Source of the DNA: Psychrobacter urativorans
GTDB lineage: Bacteria > Pseudomonadota > Gammaproteobacteria > Pseudomonadales > Moraxellaceae
Assembly: GCF_904846695.1 (NCBI RefSeq)
Contig: NZ_CAJHBR010000003.1
Span: 62,001-126,000, forward strand
Direction of reading: 5' to 3'
DNA length: 64,000 nucleotides
Shown here in pieces: positions 1 to 8,997 of this stretch. Position 1 is the stretch's first letter, and every line of letters begins with the position of its first letter. Under the pieces are notes generated by a model. That model saw only the letters and a program-made list of their open reading frames with translations, made no database searches and was not told the origin of the DNA. The translations under genes were made by a program, and so were the position numbers.

Positions 1-1062
1 CACATTTTGTTGTAGAGCTATCTTCACTTGCTGTAGTTGGTACAGCATAGCTTCAAGCGCAGCCTCACTAGGCTGATAAGTGGTGATAGCTTTTGGCAAC
101 TCTATATCTTGCTGACTGCTTGTTAGCCCTAAACAGACCCGCTGAATATCCAATATCATCATTTCAGTCAACTTTATAAAATCAGCTATATCCAGCTGAC
201 TCTGCCAGTAATCACTAGCTGCTATAGCGCTACGTTTGCCACTACGTAAGGCTTGCCATGTGGTTAGCCAAAGCGCGCGCTTACTATACCAAGCGGCTTG
301 CGCTAAATCTATTGCTGCTAACGGAGCGCCATTAGCCAACTGCAATAACTGCGCTATTTGCGAAGATCCAATAGCTTCACGGTTAATAGTGCTACCTAGA
401 GCTTGGGTAACATAATGCTGGGCAGCGCTAGCTTCTATTTGTTGCAATGGCAGCTGCTGCACCCGACTCTTAATAGTAGGTAGCAGCTGAGTTGGCGTAT
501 CACTGATTAGGAACAAATGCACTTGCGCTTGGGGTTCCTCAAGGGTTTTTAGTAGAGCATTAGCAGCAGCAATAGTCATCTGTTCGGCATAATCTAAGAC
601 ACAAATACGTATACCCTGCCCACCTTGATAGATAAAAGGTTGCAAGGCACGAATATCGTCAATTTTTATGGTGAAGGAAGCTTTAGCAATCGCTTTGGCC
701 GACTTTTTGCCGGTTTTAGTTGCCAGCTCAGCGGCTTGACTGCTGTTGGCGCTCGCCACACTAATAGGCATTTGCGTTAATGGCAGTACTTGTAAGCTTG
801 GATGGGTACCTGATCTGAGCCACTGGCAACTGACACAATGACCACAAGCGCCAGCTGGATGTTGATCACGCTCTCGACATAATAGCCAAGCCACTAATCG
901 CCAGACAAAAGCGCGCTTGCCCATACCTTGCATGCCAGCCGCTAATAAGGCATGTGGTAAAGATGATGATGGCGACAACACTCGTGCTGTTATTTGCTGC
1001 CATAATTGGTGTTGCCAAGGTAATAGCTCTGCAAAATAAATGTCGTCGGTAATCTCGTCCAC
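1..1062 (-). CDS. holB: DNA polymerase III subunit delta' (partial, 3' end outside window)
   Basis: The frame is open for 354 codons from a GTG at 1062 to the window edge, so the C-terminus is missing. The GTG is chosen because AAAGGG lies about 8 bases upstream and the conserved region starts almost at once. Visible family marks are the degenerate P-loop GMQGMGKRAF near residues 30-39, a four-cysteine zinc module (C...C-G-H-C-V-S-C) near 50-65, ALLKTLEEP in the AAA+ sensor region and SRVQQL where delta/delta' proteins carry the SRC motif. Delta' is a non-hydrolysing member of the clamp-loader complex that opens and loads the beta clamp. It follows kdsB after 146 bases on the same strand. Confidence 0.93.
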   Translation of the reverse strand, partial: MDEITDDIYFAELLPWQHQLWQQITARVLSPSSSLPHALLAAGMQGMGKRAFVWRLVAWLLCRERDQHPAGACGHCVSCQWLRSGTHPSLQVLPLTQMPISVASANSSQAAELATKTGKKSAKAIAKASFTIKIDDIRALQPFIYQGGQGIRICVLDYAEQMTIAAANALLKTLEEPQAQVHLFLISDTPTQLLPTIKSRVQQLPLQQIEASAAQHYVTQALGSTINREAIGSSQIAQLLQLANGAPLAAIDLAQAAWYSKRALWLTTWQALRSGKRSAIAASDYWQSQLDIADFIKLTEMMILDIQRVCLGLTSSQQDIELPKAITTYQPSEAALEAMLYQLQQVKIALQQNV

Positions 1063-1208
1063 GCTTGATATCCCTTTATTCTTTTAATCTAGCTAAATAC
1101 AAAATATATTGCGCCGCTGACTACTATCATTTTTGGCTAGTATTAATGTTTATAGTGATGTTCTTAAATACTAGTATTTATAATAAAGCAGATATTTGCT
1201 TAGGCTAT

Positions 1209-2075
1209 TTACTGGCCAGTATAGTCTTTAAAGTCAGCTAAACTCATAGCATTTAAGCGTTCTAAATCTTCCTGAGTATCTACTCCTGCTGGCAGCTTGA
1301 GGGTTGCTGCTTGGATAGCAATTGCGCCCCCATTCTCCAAAACGCGTAGTTGCTCTAGGCTCTCTAGGGTTTCTAAGGCGGTAGGTAGCCAATGTACAAA
1401 CTGCTGCAGTAAGCTGACTCGATAAGCATATAAGCCTAAATGACGCTTAGCATTTTGTGGTGCTGCTGTTACTTGTAGGTTTTCTGCCAAAGCACTATCA
1501 CGATCACAAGGAATTGGGGCGCGGCTAAAGTACAGTGCCCGCTGACACTCAGTACGGTTAGTACTACTATCAGGACTATTTCCGGACTGATAGCTACTAG
1601 GGTAAGTCGCGCTTACTACTTTGACTACTGAAGGTCGTCTAAAGGTTTCGTTATCTTCAATAAGCTCATACAAAGTTGCCATAACACTAGCTTCATCTCG
1701 TACTAGTAAATCTTTGACTTGCTGCAACAATGATGGGGGTACTAAAGGCTCATCGCCTTGCATGTTGATGACGATATCTTGCTGTGCCCAACCCTTTATA
1801 GCGGCCACTTCTGCCAAACGATCGGTGCCAGATATATGGTCACTACGAGTCATCACCACTTCAAACCCGGCATCACGACAAACCTCAGCGATACGTAAGT
1901 CATCAGTAGCAATGCACATGTCATCAGCGAAATCTGCCGCTTTTGCTTTTTCAGCGACCCAAAGTATCATTGGTTTACCGTGAATAGCTAATAACGGCTT
2001 ACCAGGTAGACGAGTACTTTTAAAGCGCGCAGGAATGACGATATGAGTCTTAGCAGACGATGAGACGATCGACAT
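1209..2075 (-). CDS. kdsB: 3-deoxy-manno-octulosonate cytidylyltransferase (CMP-KDO synthetase)
   Basis: KdsB activates KDO with CTP to give CMP-KDO, the donor for the inner core of lipopolysaccharide; it is a cytoplasmic enzyme. The nucleotide-binding signature [15 protein letters not shown] sits at residues 14-28, followed by ATDD near 57, MQGDEP near 105 and [13 protein letters not shown] at the C-terminus. At 288 residues it is longer than the usual 245-255. The excess is a Ser/Asn-rich insert of about 20 residues near 160-185, which looks like a surface loop. It lies between lpxK (90 bases upstream) and holB, the common order in this group. ATG start with a moderate purine stretch upstream. 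Confidence 0.96.
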   Translation of the reverse strand: MSIVSSSAKTHIVIPARFKSTRLPGKPLLAIHGKPMILWVAEKAKAADFADDMCIATDDLRIAEVCRDAGFEVVMTRSDHISGTDRLAEVAAIKGWAQQDIVINMQGDEPLVPPSLLQQVKDLLVRDEASVMATLYELIEDNETFRRPSVVKVVSATYPSSYQSGNSPDSSTNRTECQRALYFSRAPIPCDRDSALAENLQVTAAPQNAKRHLGLYAYRVSLLQQFVHWLPTALETLESLEQLRVLENGGAIAIQAATLKLPAGVDTQEDLERLNAMSLADFKDYTGQ

Positions 2076-2165
2076 GATTGAATCCTATTTTTTTGAGATC
2101 TGTTTTTTGAAATGATGATAGTGGCAGCAAGCTATTATAAATCATTGCATTTCGATCAATACTGA

Positions 2166-3275
2166 CTATAGCTTCAGCCCCAGACTATTTAATTGCTGCT
2201 GTAGCTCATCATAGCAACTAGCCGATAGCTTAGCAGTCACTGGTAATACCCAAATTCTAGCAAGCAAAGCTTCAATGTCAGTTTTGCTTACCGTTGAGGC
2301 GGGCATACTCAGTTGATCGGCCAAGAGCACGCTTATTTTTACTGCATCCTTACTAGTGACAATAATAGGATACTGCTGATACTGCAATAAATCTGCCAAC
2401 TCAAAGTCATAGTGGTCAGGGTAAGGGTGAGCGATCACTACTAACCCTAAGCTCTCAGCAGTAGCAAAGAATCGCTGCGGATAGCCGATACCACTAACCG
2501 CATGTACAGTGCTACCTGCTACAGGCGCATCACTCTGTATTATCAGCGAAGAAGATTGCTCATTGCGATTATTAGCGACTGAACTGCCCCGCAACGCCCG
2601 CAAAGTATTCGGCTGCAACTGCATAGTTAGATGATGAGCGGCAAACTCAGAGTCAGCACTATCGAGCTTTTTATGCTCAATAACCGTCGCCCCATTGAGC
2701 CTTGCCAGCGGCTCACGCAAAAACCCAGTAGGTAATAGCTGCTGATTGCCAAAGCCGCGAGCCACATCGACTACTATCCACTCTATATCTCGCTGCAAGG
2801 CATAATGCTGCAAACCGTCATCAGCGATTATCAGCTGTAAGTCAGGATGCGCTTGCAATAAAGTAGCAATGGCTTGCTGTCGATTCGGGCATACCGCCAT
2901 CGGCACCCCAGTCATACTGACGATTAAACTAGGCTCATCCCCTACTTCATTTGGCAAGCTAGTCCTAGTCACTAGAGCTGGCATCTTATCACTATCACCA
3001 CCATAGCCACGACTGATCACACCCACTCGTAGCTTGTGCTGTTGTAGATAATCAACTAATGCCATAATGAGCGGAGTCTTACCACTACCGCCAACAGTAA
3101 TATTACCAATTACCATTACTGGAATAGGCGCACGGTAGCTTTGCAACCAGCCAAGCTTATAGCCTTGACGACGTATTAGACTGAGCAAACCATACAGCCA
3201 ACTCAGGGGCAATAGTAACCACAGCCAAAGCGCTTGACGTTGCCATGCCTTAGTAATCGCCGTCTCCAGACTCAT
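2166..3275 (-). CDS. lpxK: Tetraacyldisaccharide 4'-kinase
   Basis: LpxK phosphorylates the 4' position of the lipid A disaccharide to give lipid IVA at the inner face of the inner membrane. An N-terminal hydrophobic anchor (about residues 15-35) precedes the P-loop GNITVGGSGKT at 57-67, as is typical of LpxK, and the ADDGLQHY motif is near 151. At 369 residues it is slightly longer than the usual 320-340. It lies 126 bases downstream of msbA and upstream of kdsB, so the three probably form one envelope operon: MsbA flips the product to which LpxK and the KDO pathway contribute. Confidence 0.96.
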   Translation of the reverse strand: MSLETAITKAWQRQALWLWLLLPLSWLYGLLSLIRRQGYKLGWLQSYRAPIPVMVIGNITVGGSGKTPLIMALVDYLQQHKLRVGVISRGYGGDSDKMPALVTRTSLPNEVGDEPSLIVSMTGVPMAVCPNRQQAIATLLQAHPDLQLIIADDGLQHYALQRDIEWIVVDVARGFGNQQLLPTGFLREPLARLNGATVIEHKKLDSADSEFAAHHLTMQLQPNTLRALRGSSVANNRNEQSSSLIIQSDAPVAGSTVHAVSGIGYPQRFFATAESLGLVVIAHPYPDHYDFELADLLQYQQYPIIVTSKDAVKISVLLADQLSMPASTVSKTDIEALLARIWVLPVTAKLSASCYDELQQQLNSLGLKL

Positions 3276-3401
3276 CTACTAACTCTCACTCAATTATCCA
3301 GTTGGTTGGTCGCTCAGTTAATATTTTGTCGCACTATTTAATGGTTATAAACCTTTAACTGTGCCAGCGTTTATTACTTAACTCACTACTGAACTATGCC
3401 A

Positions 3402-5198
3402 TTACTTAAAGTCACGCTCATACATCTGCGCATAGTAACTCTTATTCTGTAATAGCTCGTCATGAGTACCAATCTCCACAATCCTACCGTTATCTAGTAC
3501 GGCAATGCGATCGGCGGACTCAATAGTAGTCAGACGATGGGCAATCACTAAAGTGGTACGATCTTTCATAACGTTATCGAGGGCTTGTTGAATATAATGC
3601 TCGGACTCATTGTCCAAAGCACTAGTAGCCTCATCTAATATGAGAATAGGTGAGTCTTTTAGCAAAGCACGGGCAATAGATAAGCGCTGACGCTGACCAC
3701 CAGATAACTGTAGGCCTTCAGCACCTATTTCACTTTGATAGCCTTGTGGCATCTTAGTAATAAAGTCATGAGCAAAGGCATCTTTGGCAGCTCGTTCTAC
3801 CTCAGCTTGCGACTTACTGGCCAAACTACCATAAGCAATATTATTAAATACCGTAGTATTAAATAATACTACTTGTTGATTGACCATAGCAATCTGTGAG
3901 CGCAGGCTCTCCAAAGTGATGTCTTCAATAGCCATACCATCCATAGTGATCTGCCCTGAAGTGGTGTCCAAGGTACGAGTCAATAGATTAACTAATGAGG
4001 ACTTGCCAGCACCACTTCGGCCCACCAACGCGATGGTTTCGCCAGCACGGATATCTAAGCTGAAATCTTGTAAGGCAACAGTTGAATCGGGATAGACCAA
4101 ACTGACTTTATCCAGCTTAATCTCACCAGAAAGTACCGGACTGAGTACACCAGTGTTTTGCTCTTCAGGCTCATCTAGTAGCGCAAATATAGACTCACCA
4201 GCGGCGAGGCCTTTTTGCAGCTTTTGATTGATATCGGTTAATGAGCGTACTGGCTTACTAAGTAGCCCTGCAGCAGCAATATAAGAGATGAATTCTCCTG
4301 CTGAGATATTATCAATCACTGCAGGGCGCAAAGCTAACCATACCACCACCGACATCGCTATCGCCATTAATAGCTGCACAGCTGGGGTGTTGATACTGTT
4401 GGTCACCACTATCTTCATACCTTGGCGCAAGTTGCGCTTAGAAGTATTATCGAAACGTTGCGCTTCGTAGGCTTGACCGCCATAATTTTTGACAACTTGA
4501 TAACCCGTGACGACCTCATTGGTAATATGACTGACATCCCCCATTGTCTGTTGAATATCTTTTGAGAGGGTCAAATAGCGTTTTGAGGCAACCCGAATAA
4601 GCCATAGTATAGGCGGTAACACTAAAAATAAAATTAGAGTTAAACGCCAGTTGCTATATAGCAAAAAGCCAATCAACGCTACTACTGTCAAGCCATCACG
4701 TAGCAGAGTCTTCATTGAGTCAGTACTAGCTGCGGTAACTTGCTCAACGTCGAAGATAAGTTTAGAGGAAATAGTACCAGAAGGATTGGCTAGATAAAAT
4801 GAGCTAGGTAAGCGCAAAAGTTTATTAAATACTTGCACGCGCAGCTCATAGACTAAGTTACGCGACACTAGAGCCGTATAATAGTTACCCAAAAAGCTAC
4901 CCACACCCCGTACGAAGAACAACAGCACAATAATCAGCGGAAACAGATTTTGTTTTGCTTGGTCATTTTGATTAATGGCGTCGGTGATGTATTGTAATAG
5001 TTTAGCAATCCAAATCTCAGTACCAGCATTGATAGCGAAACCAATGATCGTCAATGCTAGCGCCCACCAGTAGGGCTTTAGATAAGCTAGCAGACGGAAT
5101 AGAGTTTTATGCTTAGGAGGGGACGGTAGCAGTAATTCCGACTCTTGCGGATTATTAGCAGAGGTTTTGATTGTATCAGCTTGCAAAGATTGGCTCAT
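3402..5198 (-). CDS. msbA: Lipid A export ATP-binding/permease protein MsbA
   Basis: This is a half-size ABC exporter that flips lipid A-core across the inner membrane. The N-terminal 330 residues contain about six membrane segments. The ATPase half has Walker A GRSGAGKSS near 390, signature LSGGQRQR near 497, Walker B with ILDEATSALD near 519 and the switch histidine in IAHRLTT. Length 598 fits MsbA (580-620). The first 30 residues are polar. It is first in the probable msbA-lpxK-kdsB-holB unit; the 478 bases upstream must hold its promoter. Confidence 0.95.
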   Translation of the reverse strand: MSQSLQADTIKTSANNPQESELLLPSPPKHKTLFRLLAYLKPYWWALALTIIGFAINAGTEIWIAKLLQYITDAINQNDQAKQNLFPLIIVLLFFVRGVGSFLGNYYTALVSRNLVYELRVQVFNKLLRLPSSFYLANPSGTISSKLIFDVEQVTAASTDSMKTLLRDGLTVVALIGFLLYSNWRLTLILFLVLPPILWLIRVASKRYLTLSKDIQQTMGDVSHITNEVVTGYQVVKNYGGQAYEAQRFDNTSKRNLRQGMKIVVTNSINTPAVQLLMAIAMSVVVWLALRPAVIDNISAGEFISYIAAAGLLSKPVRSLTDINQKLQKGLAAGESIFALLDEPEEQNTGVLSPVLSGEIKLDKVSLVYPDSTVALQDFSLDIRAGETIALVGRSGAGKSSLVNLLTRTLDTTSGQITMDGMAIEDITLESLRSQIAMVNQQVVLFNTTVFNNIAYGSLASKSQAEVERAAKDAFAHDFITKMPQGYQSEIGAEGLQLSGGQRQRLSIARALLKDSPILILDEATSALDNESEHYIQQALDNVMKDRTTLVIAHRLTTIESADRIAVLDNGRIVEIGTHDELLQNKSYYAQMYERDFK

Positions 5199-5676
5199 AG
5201 AAGCCTCAGTTTAAATAATGTTTTGTGAGTTTTTCACTTATATAAGGTGGTTAGTCCAATGCAAACCACAGCAATAGCGAGTGACTTATACAATTAATAA
5301 ATTATGACTAATAGCCTAGGATTAACCCAATAAACTATAAGACATAAAGTTAGCAAAAGCACTAGATTGTAGCATTCCACTATTTACGCTATATTGCTTT
5401 AATATAACGATTATTGACAATATTTAGCGCCAGCTACTATTCATATATCAATTATATATAAAGGCTACGCGGTGTTGAACAGTCATCAATGATCAGTCAT
5501 CAGTGCCGATAATTAATACTGCTCTACGGTAGCTTACTAGAGCTTATAATGGCATCAATTAGCCAATAGCCATACCGCACTACTATTTAAGCTTAAAAAC
5601 CCTAGCTTGCCTGCCACATCCATTACTAGGGCCTGATGAGATGGCTATCTGTTAGCCAAAATATTTATCATTAAGC
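5199..5676. other. Intergenic region between parB and msbA
   Basis: AT-rich stretch of 478 bases with no supported gene. It should contain the msbA promoter (reading leftwards) and the end of the parB transcript. The only structure I can support is the weak hairpin at 5595-5631. Confidence 0.6.
5595..5631 (-). terminator. Possible parB terminator
   Basis: Read on the minus strand, a 6-bp perfect stem (CCCTAG/CTAGGG) with a loop of 20 bases is followed by GTTTTTAAG. It lies about 45 bases past the parB stop codon. The large loop makes it a weak candidate. Confidence 0.4.
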
Positions 5677-6855
5677 TTAATGCTGTGCCGCCAACTGTTC
5701 AATCAAAGCCACTAATTGCTGTTGATCATGGAAAAATATCTCTACGCTACCTTGACCATCTTTTTTATGTTTAAGCTTAACTTCAGCTCCCAACGCATCC
5801 GTTAAACGCTGAGTCATACGCTGAGCATCGTGGCTTACTACTGCCGCCACAAGATCAGCTTTTACTGGAGGTTGTAAAATAGATTTAACCAATTTTTCAG
5901 CTTCACGAACGGTCATACCACCATCAATAATTTTCTGGGCAATAATCGGTTGTTGTTCTGAGGATAGGGCCAATAGCGTGCGAGCATGACCCATATCTAA
6001 AGCGCTATTGGCTAAATGGTCTTTAACTGTGTCATGGAGCTGATTTAGGCGTAGTAGATTGGATACTGTAGTGCGGGCTTTACCAACCACTTCGGCAATC
6101 ATCGCATGACTCATGCCGAATTCTGTATGGAAACGTTGCAGAGCAGCGGCTTGCTCAATCACCGATAGATCTTCACGCTGAATATTCTCAATCAACGCTA
6201 AGGCAATAGCTAGCTCATCAGACAACGCTCGTTCAATCGCTGGAATGACCGCTTTACCTGCCATTTTTGCTGCACGCCAACGCCGCTCACCAGCAATAAT
6301 TTCGTGAGTAACTATAGCCGTGCTTTTATCTTCAGTTGCTAGCAATGGTCGAATAACAATAGGCTGCATCACCCCATGCTGCTCAATAGAAGAAGCTAGT
6401 TCTGCCAATGCAGTCTCACTCATATCACGACGGGGCTGGTATTTCCCTGCTTGCAACTTCATCACATCAATCTGTATCAGACTGATCTGATCTTCACTAG
6501 CGCCAGTATCAATCTGACTACGTACTTTAAGAGTGCTAGTTTTACTATTAGCACCACTATTACGTACTGTACGAGTGCGATTAGCCGCCTTTGCAGTTTT
6601 ACTATCGGTTTTAGTACTTAGTGTATCAACGGCTGACTGCTCAGCGCTCCCATTACTACCTTTAGTAGGCTTAGAGTCGATAGCCTCTGACGAGACACTT
6701 AATGCTGTAGCTGGCAAGGTTTCTTCTACTGCTAGGTCATGATGCACAACCCTATCATCTCGTAAAGCAGAGGCGGTGATTTGCTTTTCTTTTTTGATTG
6801 ATCCCAATAGGGCATCTAGACCTCGATTGGCAGCCAAACCTCGTTTTTTCGCCAT
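5677..6855 (-). CDS. parB: Chromosome partitioning protein ParB
   Basis: ParB binds parS centromere sites, spreads as a CTP-dependent clamp and is moved by ParA. The N-terminus MAKKRGLAANRGLDALLG is the usual ParA-contacting peptide. The ParB/Srx catalytic-like domain with GERRWRAAKMAG is near 188, followed by a helix-turn-helix (MIAEVVGKARTTVSNLL near 250) and a C-terminal dimerisation domain. At 392 residues it is 90-100 longer than most ParB proteins. The extra length is a Ser/Thr/Ala/Lys-rich linker at about 30-125, so the ParA-binding tip is tethered on a long flexible arm. It lies 103 bases downstream of parA. Confidence 0.95.
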   Translation of the reverse strand: MAKKRGLAANRGLDALLGSIKKEKQITASALRDDRVVHHDLAVEETLPATALSVSSEAIDSKPTKGSNGSAEQSAVDTLSTKTDSKTAKAANRTRTVRNSGANSKTSTLKVRSQIDTGASEDQISLIQIDVMKLQAGKYQPRRDMSETALAELASSIEQHGVMQPIVIRPLLATEDKSTAIVTHEIIAGERRWRAAKMAGKAVIPAIERALSDELAIALALIENIQREDLSVIEQAAALQRFHTEFGMSHAMIAEVVGKARTTVSNLLRLNQLHDTVKDHLANSALDMGHARTLLALSSEQQPIIAQKIIDGGMTVREAEKLVKSILQPPVKADLVAAVVSHDAQRMTQRLTDALGAEVKLKHKKDGQGSVEIFFHDQQQLVALIEQLAAQH

Positions 6856-6958
6856 GATTACCTATCCTTTAATACTAAAATAAAAGCCGCTTGCTGGTTA
6901 ATAACGGCTTACTAATGACTACAGTAGTTACTGTTAAATATGTTCGCCACTTAATCCG

Positions 6959-7753
6959 TTATTTAGCGGGTTTTTTTGGGCTTTGCTTAATCACTTCTGC
7001 TGCCAGTTGTTGATAGGCCATCGCCCCTTTTGAGCTTTTATCAAACATCAATATCGGCATGCCATGGGCAGGCGCTTCTGCCAAACGAATATTTCTTGGG
7101 ATATGGGTTTTGTACATAATATCGCCAAAATGGGCTTGTAGCTCAGCAGAAACATCGTTGGCTAAAGTGTTACGAGCATCAAATAAGGTTCTGACTACAC
7201 CGCGTATATATAGAGGTGGGTTCAGCTCTGTCAAGCGCTCGATAGTCTGCGATAGATCGGCTAAACCTTCTAGTGCATAATATTCGCACTGCATCGGAAT
7301 AATCACGCTGTCAGTAGCAATCAAAGCGTTAATAGTCAACAAGTTCAAGCTGGGCGCACAGTCCATAACAATATAATCATAGGCCTTTTTTTGCGCTTGC
7401 TGTTGATCAGCTACTAATACCTGCATAGCTGTCTTTAATAATTCGTGACTATTGGTCTGCCCCATCAAGGTAATATCCATACCGGCCAGCTCACGATTGG
7501 CACCGATTACATCGAAACCTGCTGGACTTCTGACGGTGGCTTGCTGCAAGGAAACCCCATCGAGCAGAACGTCAGCTATAGTCAGCTCCAAATCGTTCTT
7601 GTCCAAGCCTGTCCCTGAGGTTGCATTGCCTTGTGGGTCTAAGTCAATCAGCAGTACACGCTTGCGCTTGGCCGCCAAACTGGCCGTCAAATTTACCGCC
7701 GTTGTGGTCTTACCAACGCCGCCTTTTTGATTGGCAATTGCTATGATTTCCAT
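6959..7753 (-). CDS. parA: Chromosome partitioning ATPase ParA (Soj)
   Basis: A deviant Walker A, KGGVGKTTTAVNLT, lies at residues 9-22 of the 264-residue product, followed by a Walker B with DLDPQGNAT and a conserved SLNLLTINAL region. The ATPase forms a DNA-bound gradient that moves ParB-parS complexes. The frame is open further upstream to 7855, but the start at 7753 (MEIIAIANQKGG) is chosen because ParA proteins begin just before the P-loop and a purine-rich GAGTGAGTG precedes this ATG; the upstream residues look non-coding. rsmG lies upstream and parB downstream, the usual order near bacterial origins. Confidence 0.95.
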   Translation of the reverse strand: MEIIAIANQKGGVGKTTTAVNLTASLAAKRKRVLLIDLDPQGNATSGTGLDKNDLELTIADVLLDGVSLQQATVRSPAGFDVIGANRELAGMDITLMGQTNSHELLKTAMQVLVADQQQAQKKAYDYIVMDCAPSLNLLTINALIATDSVIIPMQCEYYALEGLADLSQTIERLTELNPPLYIRGVVRTLFDARNTLANDVSAELQAHFGDIMYKTHIPRNIRLAEAPAHGMPILMFDKSSKGAMAYQQLAAEVIKQSPKKPAK

Positions 7754-7954
7754 ACACTCACTCAATTTGATTAATTTGGCGCTTATCACTAGCGCCTGTT
7801 TTATTATTAATAGGTTTATTCTACTCGGCAGTATACTTGCTCTACAGCGGCGCACTTAGTAGTATCACCCTAACTTTAACGTTAAAAACAGCTTATAAAA
7901 TGGGCTATCAGCAAAAGCTGGTTAGTCGAACTATTAAACAGGCAGTAGCATACG

Positions 7955-8707
7955 CTAGCCTATTTTAAATAGTTCAATCAAATGCCGACTGTCATCTAAA
8001 CCAGGAACCGTTAACTTAATCGTATCAATTTGCCACTGTTGATCTAACGCTTGCAACTCTTCAATAGTTGGCGCTTTACCTTTCATAGCACATAAATGAC
8101 CACTTGCAGCTAGCTTTGGCTCAGCAGCCAATACAAAATCAGTCAAACTAGCAAAAGCCCTAGAAGTTACTACATCATATTGTCCTTCATGGGCTTCAAT
8201 ACGTGCGGCAATTGGCTGTACATTATGTAAACCAAGCTCACTACTGACTTGCTTAATAAAACGAATCTTTTTTTGATTGCTATCAAGAGCGCTACACTGG
8301 CGTTCAGGCTGACAAATAGCAATAATAACTGCTGGTAGTCCAGCGCCTGTACCGATATCCAACAAAGCCCCAGCTGGCAAATGCGTTATAATAGCCAAGC
8401 AATCGATAACGTGCTTAATTAAGGCCTCTTTAGGCTCAGTAATAGCCGTCAGATTATAAGCTTTGTTCCATAACAGTAGCTGGTCTAAGTACAATAACAA
8501 TTGACGCTGTTGATTATGGTCTAATGACAAACCCAGCGACTGTATTGCTTGCGCTAATATATCAGCTAAATGAGGCAATTGTGCAGCAATTTTTACAAAC
8601 CCAGTAGTGTCGATAGCCATGTTGGCCTGCTGACTCGCTGCTTGATTGGTAGTATTATTCGAGGGTGTAAAAGGGCTTTTAATAGCGCCATTAGCAGAAG
8701 CTGACAT
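7955..8707 (-). CDS. rsmG: 16S rRNA (guanine527-N7)-methyltransferase RsmG
   Basis: RsmG (GidB) methylates G527 of 16S rRNA with S-adenosylmethionine. The SAM-binding motif LLDIGTGAGLPAVIIAI is in the middle, preceded by LLLWNKAYNLTAI and followed by VTSRAFASL, all typical of the family. The frame gives 250 residues against the usual 205-215. The first 29 are Ser/Asn/Ala-rich, so translation could instead begin at the ATG at 8620 (MAIDTTGF). It heads the rsmG-parA-parB cluster; the gap to parA is about 200 bases. Confidence 0.94.
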   Translation of the reverse strand: MSASANGAIKSPFTPSNNTTNQAASQQANMAIDTTGFVKIAAQLPHLADILAQAIQSLGLSLDHNQQRQLLLYLDQLLLWNKAYNLTAITEPKEALIKHVIDCLAIITHLPAGALLDIGTGAGLPAVIIAICQPERQCSALDSNQKKIRFIKQVSSELGLHNVQPIAARIEAHEGQYDVVTSRAFASLTDFVLAAEPKLAASGHLCAMKGKAPTIEELQALDQQWQIDTIKLTVPGLDDSRHLIELFKIG

Positions 8708-8997
8708 ACAACGAGTTATCCTGTTTTGACACGTGAACCGACTATTTTATCATGCAGGCTGCCCCTTGAATAGTTGCAGATTGCCTCAATGTCCGACATC
8801 TTATACTATCTACGCTTAGATTGACGATTTATTCGGTTTTAATCCTCTTTACAAGCTAAAAACCGTACTAGTAGACCTACTGATTTTAGCCTCTATAGTA
8901 GTTTTACTTACTCAATGTTTAATGCTACGACTTTTAACCTTTAACAACGCAAGCTTTATCTACTAAGCTTTACAAATTTTGAGATAGTTTACCGCTT

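Noticed and set aside
7754..7855. 34-residue N-terminal extension of ParA
   Set aside because: ParA family proteins begin just before the P-loop, and the extension has no protein-like character.
8723..8738. parS-like sequence near rsmG (CACGTG core with GAACC on one side)
   Set aside because: Only the centre and part of one arm match the consensus TGTTTCACGTGAAACA; the left arm does not, so it is not supported as a parS site.
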